Assembly: GCA_031269465.1 (NCBI GenBank)
Contig: JAISZB010000033.1
Location: 1-47,286, forward strand
DNA length: 47,286 nt
From: Clostridiales bacterium
GTDB taxonomy: Bacteria > Bacillota > Clostridia > Lachnospirales > WQUN01
Direction of reading: 5' to 3'
In this document: positions 43,842 through 47,286 of the stretch, piece after piece
Position numbering within the stretch: position 1 is the stretch's first letter
Layout: each line of letters opens with the position of its first letter
The notes under the pieces: generated by a model
Seen by the model: only the letters and a program-made list of their open reading frames with translations
The model's database searches: none
Told to the model about the DNA's origin: nothing
Position numbers and translations under genes: made by a program

Positions 43842-46067
43842 TCACAAGGCTTCAGCCCTCAGCTCTTCGCCACTCATAAAAGCTTCAAAATCAGGCGCGG
43901 CAATAATATCCTCATTCATTCTCTTAAGCTCGGCCACCCGTGAAGACAATTCTCCAGATATTCTTAAACATTGGCGGAACACGTCCAAGTTCTTTCTCTC
44001 CAGCTGAGATATCTGATTCAAGTACCTTTTGATCTCCCCCATCGCCCCCGCGCAGACAACTGAAGAATCAGCAAAGCTTTCAAGAAAAGCCGCAGCCTCT
44101 GAAATCCCCTCAATTGAAGCCTGCAGGATTCCAGCGGAAGCCTGAGCGGCATTTGCTTCTATATTGGCTGAAACCATAGTTTCATTCACAGTGTCAGCAA
44201 CGCTTATCACAGCATTTTTTGCGTATCGTTCCATCGCCTTGGCCAGATCAGCAATCTCCGCAAAGCTCATGCTCATTTCGCCAGCATGCGAAGCTTTTTC
44301 AGAAGCGGTTTTTGATAGAGTTAGAGCTTCCCCTGCCATATCCTCAATTGCTTTTACTAAGTGCAAAAGGCTGGACGATGATTTTTTCATAATTTCCATA
44401 GACTCAATAAAGTCTTGCGGACTTTCCTGCTCTGACAGGCCTCCTTCCACCAGCTTCTCCAAATCAGCGTTCAGCTGGTCGCCCAAAGTCTCATTTTCTG
44501 CCTTCTCTTCTATCTCTTTCAAAATCCTTTCTCTTCCATTATGTCTTGCAGGAGCTGTGGTTGCCTCAGGCTCAAATTTCCGCTCTCCTCCAGATGATTC
44601 GGACTGCACCACTGCGTTTGAGAGAAGCCTGATTATCATTTCATTTAGCCTTGCCATCAGATTAGTTGTGGATTCGGCTATTTCAGAAAACTTTTCAATG
44701 CACTCCATTGCAACGGCGCTTTCTGAATTCGGGATTTCAGCTGCTCTTTCATGGAAAGCCGACGCTTCCTTTGACAACTCGCTAAAAGAGTCAATAATGG
44801 AGTCGAATTCCTCTCTATTTTCTTCATTCATTTCGCTAAGCAACAGCACAGGATCTTTTTCAGGCTCAATTATGGCATTTACCATCTCATTGAGATGCTG
44901 CGCCAAAAGCTTCCAGTCTCCTTCAAACTGCCTTGCGTCAATTCCAGCTTTCAGATTTCCCCCTTTGGCGCATGAAGTCATTAGGGAAGCTTGATAAAGG
45001 ATATTAGTCAAGTTCTTCCTCAAGCCGTCTACCGCAGACTCTGCTCGACCGCTTGAATTGAGCGGAAGCTCAGCATCGAATTCTCCGCTTCCGAACGCGT
45101 TTATAACGCTTATTGCGGCTTCAGAATCATTTAAAAATCTGTTTATTTTATCCGCGGCCAGCCCGTATCCCCCGCTGAAGCTATACGCCTCAAGCCTGGG
45201 ATGAAGCTTTATATCCCTTGACGTTTGCTCAATGGCTAAGAGAAAGTCTAAAACCGCAAATGACGCCTTAGATTCGATTTTGGCGAGCAAATCCAATTCC
45301 CTGCTGGATTGCCCAACAAGCTCCTCCAGCTCGATGTTGCCAGAGGCAAGCTTTTCCAGATCCGAGGCAATAGCCATTATAGGCCTTCCAACATTCGCAT
45401 TTGTAAAAAGGGCTGCAAGCCAGGAGAAAATCAAGCAAAGCCCTGCAACAAGGCAGCCCTCTATGAAAATGAGCTTCCAGGCATCCTCCGCTATTGAGCC
45501 TATGCTCGCATCAGCTCCAACCATTGCTATTGGATTCATCGCTTCGTCCCTAATCATGGCGAAGCCTGTGATCAATAGGCTGGCTCCGGAATTATATATG
45601 CTTGAAACCGTATCCTGCCCATCTGAAAACACCTTCTCAGAATCGAAATAGTATTGTGCGTCCGTTGCAACAGACATAAAGCCGTTTTCAAATCTGGTGT
45701 CCGTAATTGTTGAAAATCCGCCTTCTCCGGGAGCGATGATGTATAGCCGATTTATCTCAGAAGCCCTGATTGAGGAATTGAATGTGTCGATCAATCCCAC
45801 CAAGTACTCGTCCTTTTCTCCGTTTTCCAATAGATCGCTCAATCGGCTTGGATTTATTGATTCTGCAATTGATTTAGCAAATGTCAATGCATAAGACGAC
45901 TTGGCGCTTACAGATCTCTGCGTAAAGACGAAAATGCTCGCAGCGGCGATTGAGCAAGAGCTAATCATTGTTGCAGCCAGCACAAACAGAGACATCTTGG
46001 TTCCTATTCGAGGCAGCTTCCTTGTCTTTTTCGCTTCTACTTTCAGTATGTCATCAGCTGAAGCCAT
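43842..46067 (-). CDS. Degenerate methyl-accepting chemoreceptor-like protein
   Basis: ATG 46067 has AGGAGG at 6 nt. The 741-residue protein has a cytoplasmic start, a transmembrane segment (about 25-47), a Cache-like periplasm-side domain (about 48-190, with FENGFMSVATDAQYYFDSE and PIAMVGADASI), a second transmembrane segment (about 197-222), a HAMP-like linker (RPIMAIASDLEKLASGNIEL) and a very long helical cytoplasmic part. Near the C terminus ANIEANAAQASAGILQ recalls the chemoreceptor signalling helix (A..AAIEAARAGE), but the highly conserved hairpin tip that binds CheA/CheW is not recognisable. It may sense an external ligand and signal by another route. No che gene is nearby. Confidence 0.82.
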   Translation of the reverse strand: MASADDILKVEAKKTRKLPRIGTKMSLFVLAATMISSCSIAAASIFVFTQRSVSAKSSYALTFAKSIAESINPSRLSDLLENGEKDEYLVGLIDTFNSSIRASEINRLYIIAPGEGGFSTITDTRFENGFMSVATDAQYYFDSEKVFSDGQDTVSSIYNSGASLLITGFAMIRDEAMNPIAMVGADASIGSIAEDAWKLIFIEGCLVAGLCLIFSWLAALFTNANVGRPIMAIASDLEKLASGNIELEELVGQSSRELDLLAKIESKASFAVLDFLLAIEQTSRDIKLHPRLEAYSFSGGYGLAADKINRFLNDSEAAISVINAFGSGEFDAELPLNSSGRAESAVDGLRKNLTNILYQASLMTSCAKGGNLKAGIDARQFEGDWKLLAQHLNEMVNAIIEPEKDPVLLLSEMNEENREEFDSIIDSFSELSKEASAFHERAAEIPNSESAVAMECIEKFSEIAESTTNLMARLNEMIIRLLSNAVVQSESSGGERKFEPEATTAPARHNGRERILKEIEEKAENETLGDQLNADLEKLVEGGLSEQESPQDFIESMEIMKKSSSSLLHLVKAIEDMAGEALTLSKTASEKASHAGEMSMSFAEIADLAKAMERYAKNAVISVADTVNETMVSANIEANAAQASAGILQASIEGISEAAAFLESFADSSVVCAGAMGEIKRYLNQISQLERKNLDVFRQCLRISGELSSRVAELKRMNEDIIAAPDFEAFMSGEELRAEAL

Positions 46068-46170
46068 TGTTGTCCTCCTATCTCCTCTATAGTCAAGCAG
46101 GGGGCTTATGAAGCATTCTCTGTGAATGAGACGTCCAAGAATTATCAGCCCCAAGCCAAAATGGCGCTGT

Positions 46171-46323
46171 TATACCGATTTGAGTCAAATGCGCCTTGAC
46201 TGTCCACTGGCGGTGCATCTAAAATGAGTGAATTCAGCGCTTTCAAGGTGTGAAATGCCGATATAGGCATTTCGCGCTCGCTGTACAAACAAGTTCGAAA
46301 ATAGGAACTCGCAAATCAGTATA
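46171..46323 (-). repeat. PE element, long form
   Basis: TATACCGATTTGAGTCAAATG on the left and CTCGCAAATCAGTATA on the right. The apex is GTGTGAAATGCCGATATAGG, and an extra 35 bp is inserted in the left arm (GGTGCATCTAAAATGAGTG). Confidence 0.85.
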
Positions 46324-46469
46324 ATTCATCATCCCTAATTTACACCCTTGATCATTTTTTATGCAGGCTTTTTCAGGCAACCGAGAGATTTATAAGGGCT
46401 TTACAGATGTGAAATGGAAAATTTCGATTTAGAGGCTGAATTGCGAAAGGGATAATCCTTCCCCGGGCA

Positions 46470-46512
46470 TATGCATTCCGATTTGCAGCCAAATGCGCCT
46501 ATATTGGAATAA
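46470..46512 (+). repeat. PE left-end fragment
   Basis: CATTCCGATTTGCAGCCAAATG then CGCCTATATTGGAAT; no further arm. Confidence 0.5.
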
Positions 46513-46533
46513 AGATTGCGGTTAACATTGCAA

Positions 46534-46654
46534 TATACCGCTTTTTATCAAATGTTCCTTTTTTTGTTGATTATCTATTGAGTATTTGATATAGGCATTT
46601 TGCATTCGTTGCATAATCAATAAAAAAAGGCAGTTTTATATGAAAAGCAGTATA
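46534..46654 (-). repeat. PE element
   Basis: TATACCGCTTTTTATCAAATG on the left and TTTTATATGAAAAGCAGTATA on the right. The arms are CCTTTTTTTGTTGATTATC / ATAATCAATAAAAAAAGG (GGAGCTTG replaced by TGTTG). Confidence 0.92.
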
Positions 46655-46677
46655 CCTGGGAGGATTGTCTTTCCCCT

Positions 46678-46807
46678 ATCCTATGCGCGGTCAAGCGCAC
46701 CTATTTTTGAACCCGTCTATCCACTTTCAAGGCGCGAAATGCCATTATCAATCGCACTCACTGTATAATCAAGCTCCAAAAAGGCATTTTTCTAGGTAAA
46801 TCAGTAT
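46678..46807 (+). repeat. PE element, left end worn
   Basis: GCGGTCAAGCGCACCTATTTT, then AAGGCGCGAAATGCCATTATC, AATCGCACTCACTGTATAATC, AAGCTCC and AGGTAAATCAGTATA. Confidence 0.75.
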
Positions 46808-47014
46808 AGCTGCATAGTCAAGTCCAAAAAATTAATGTATAAGCTAAATTGCATACACTTCGCGTTGTCCAGCTCCAAAGCGAAATTCTCCTCTGAACAT
46901 CAGCATAAGAAGCAAACGCCATTGTACTTAGAATCAGCGCTGAAAATCCATCCATTTGATTGATATGCCTATGCGCAACCGCATGCCGACGATTTGAAGT
47001 CAAAGTCGCCTATA

Positions 47015-47141
47015 TATACTTCTTTTCATATAAAACTGCCTTTTTTTGTTGATTATCCATTGAGCGGCTTTAAATGCCGATGTCAATCGCACTCGTTGTA
47101 CAGTCAAGCTAAAACAGGAAATTTCACATGCAAATCAGCAA
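47015..47141 (+). repeat. PE element, mosaic
   Basis: TATACTTCTTTTCATATAAAA on the left, arm CTTTTTTTGTTGATTATCC as in 46534-46654, apex AAATGCCGATGTCAATCGCAC, but a right end of another subtype (AGGAAATTTCACATGCAAATC, then AGCA). The group II intron end lies about 30 bp further. Confidence 0.75.
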
Positions 47142-47168
47142 AGCTCAATCATGAAAGGAAGGGAGAGA

Positions 47169-47286
47169 ATCGGGTAGGAGGGGGCGGCTAACCCCCGACC
47201 TCCCACACCACCGTGCGTACCGTTCGGTACACGGCGGTTGAATCAGAATGAATGTACAGCTTGATGCCGATCAGCCAGACTTTTGA
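47169..47286 (-). ncRNA. Group II intron, 3' end (domains V and VI)
   Basis: On the minus strand AACCGCCGTGTACC-GAAC-GGTACGCACGGTGG (in two arms, 47239-47208) folds as domain V with its tetraloop and a 2-nt bulge in the 3' arm. GGGAGGTCGGGGG / CCCCCTCC (47204-47177) forms domain VI with a bulged A at 47175, and the intron ends CGAT near 47169. CGC at the triad position suggests group IIC. The rest of the intron, with its reverse transcriptase, lies beyond the window. Confidence 0.72.

Noticed and set aside
44164..44994. Long plus-strand open frame of 276 codons
   Set aside because: It lies antisense inside the chemoreceptor-like gene, has no ribosome site, and its Ser/Phe-rich composition is that of a reversed helical coding region.

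Overview
The window looks like a chromosomal segment of a low-to-middle GC Bacillota bacterium, probably an anaerobic Clostridia-related lineage. The grounds are AGGAGG-type ribosome binding sites, frequent TTG starts, intrinsic terminators, sigma-A promoters, a SleB-type cell wall hydrolase, a SipW-type signal peptidase, methylglyoxal synthase and two TrpXYZ-like ABC importers. No rRNA, tRNA or CRISPR array was recognised, and the species cannot be named from the sequence.

Layout. 1-1607: a 3'-truncated Rpn-type nuclease gene and a frameshifted DUF362 gene meet at a repeat module. 1839-3035: an Eis-like acetyltransferase, followed by about 3 kb without genes. 6054-10494: a membrane-anchored acidic/serine-rich protein, a SipW-like signal peptidase, a phosphodiester glycosidase and a small membrane protein. 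10940-18282: arabinofuranosidase, DapA-family lyase, methylglyoxal synthase, transaldolase-like aldolase and MtnA-like isomerase (carbohydrate and C3-C6 metabolism). 18283-20160: decayed mobile DNA including a serine recombinase remnant. 20163-23114 and 31068-33996: two paralogous ABC importer operons in opposite orientations. Between them lie a helicase-associated protein, a SleB-like hydrolase, a D-2-hydroxyacid dehydrogenase and an aminotransferase. 34278-35741: an alpha/beta hydrolase and a small membrane protein. 37210-46067: a minus-strand set of a divergent Hsp70, a transglutaminase-like protein, a leucine-rich-repeat protein and a degenerate chemoreceptor, interrupted by decayed TnpB sequences. 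47169-47286: the 3' end of a group II intron that runs off the window.

The outstanding feature is a family of about 40 intergenic palindromic elements, called PE here. They are typically 100-137 bp with ends TATACTG.../...CGGTATA, and occupy many intergenic spaces but no intact gene. Two decayed TnpB copies act as an empty and an occupied site and show that a PE inserted at a TA. Most copies have one TACTG end and one TACCG end, a base that covaries between the two ends, a long inner stem with a conserved asymmetric internal loop, and exchangeable outer arms. Four copies carry an extra module of about 100 bp. PE is best explained as a MITE-like, non-autonomous family; whether it also acts as a structured RNA, terminator or promoter is open. 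All recognisable protein-coding mobile genes in the window (TnpB twice, serine recombinase, antirepressor, Rpn) are broken, so the mobilising enzyme must be elsewhere.
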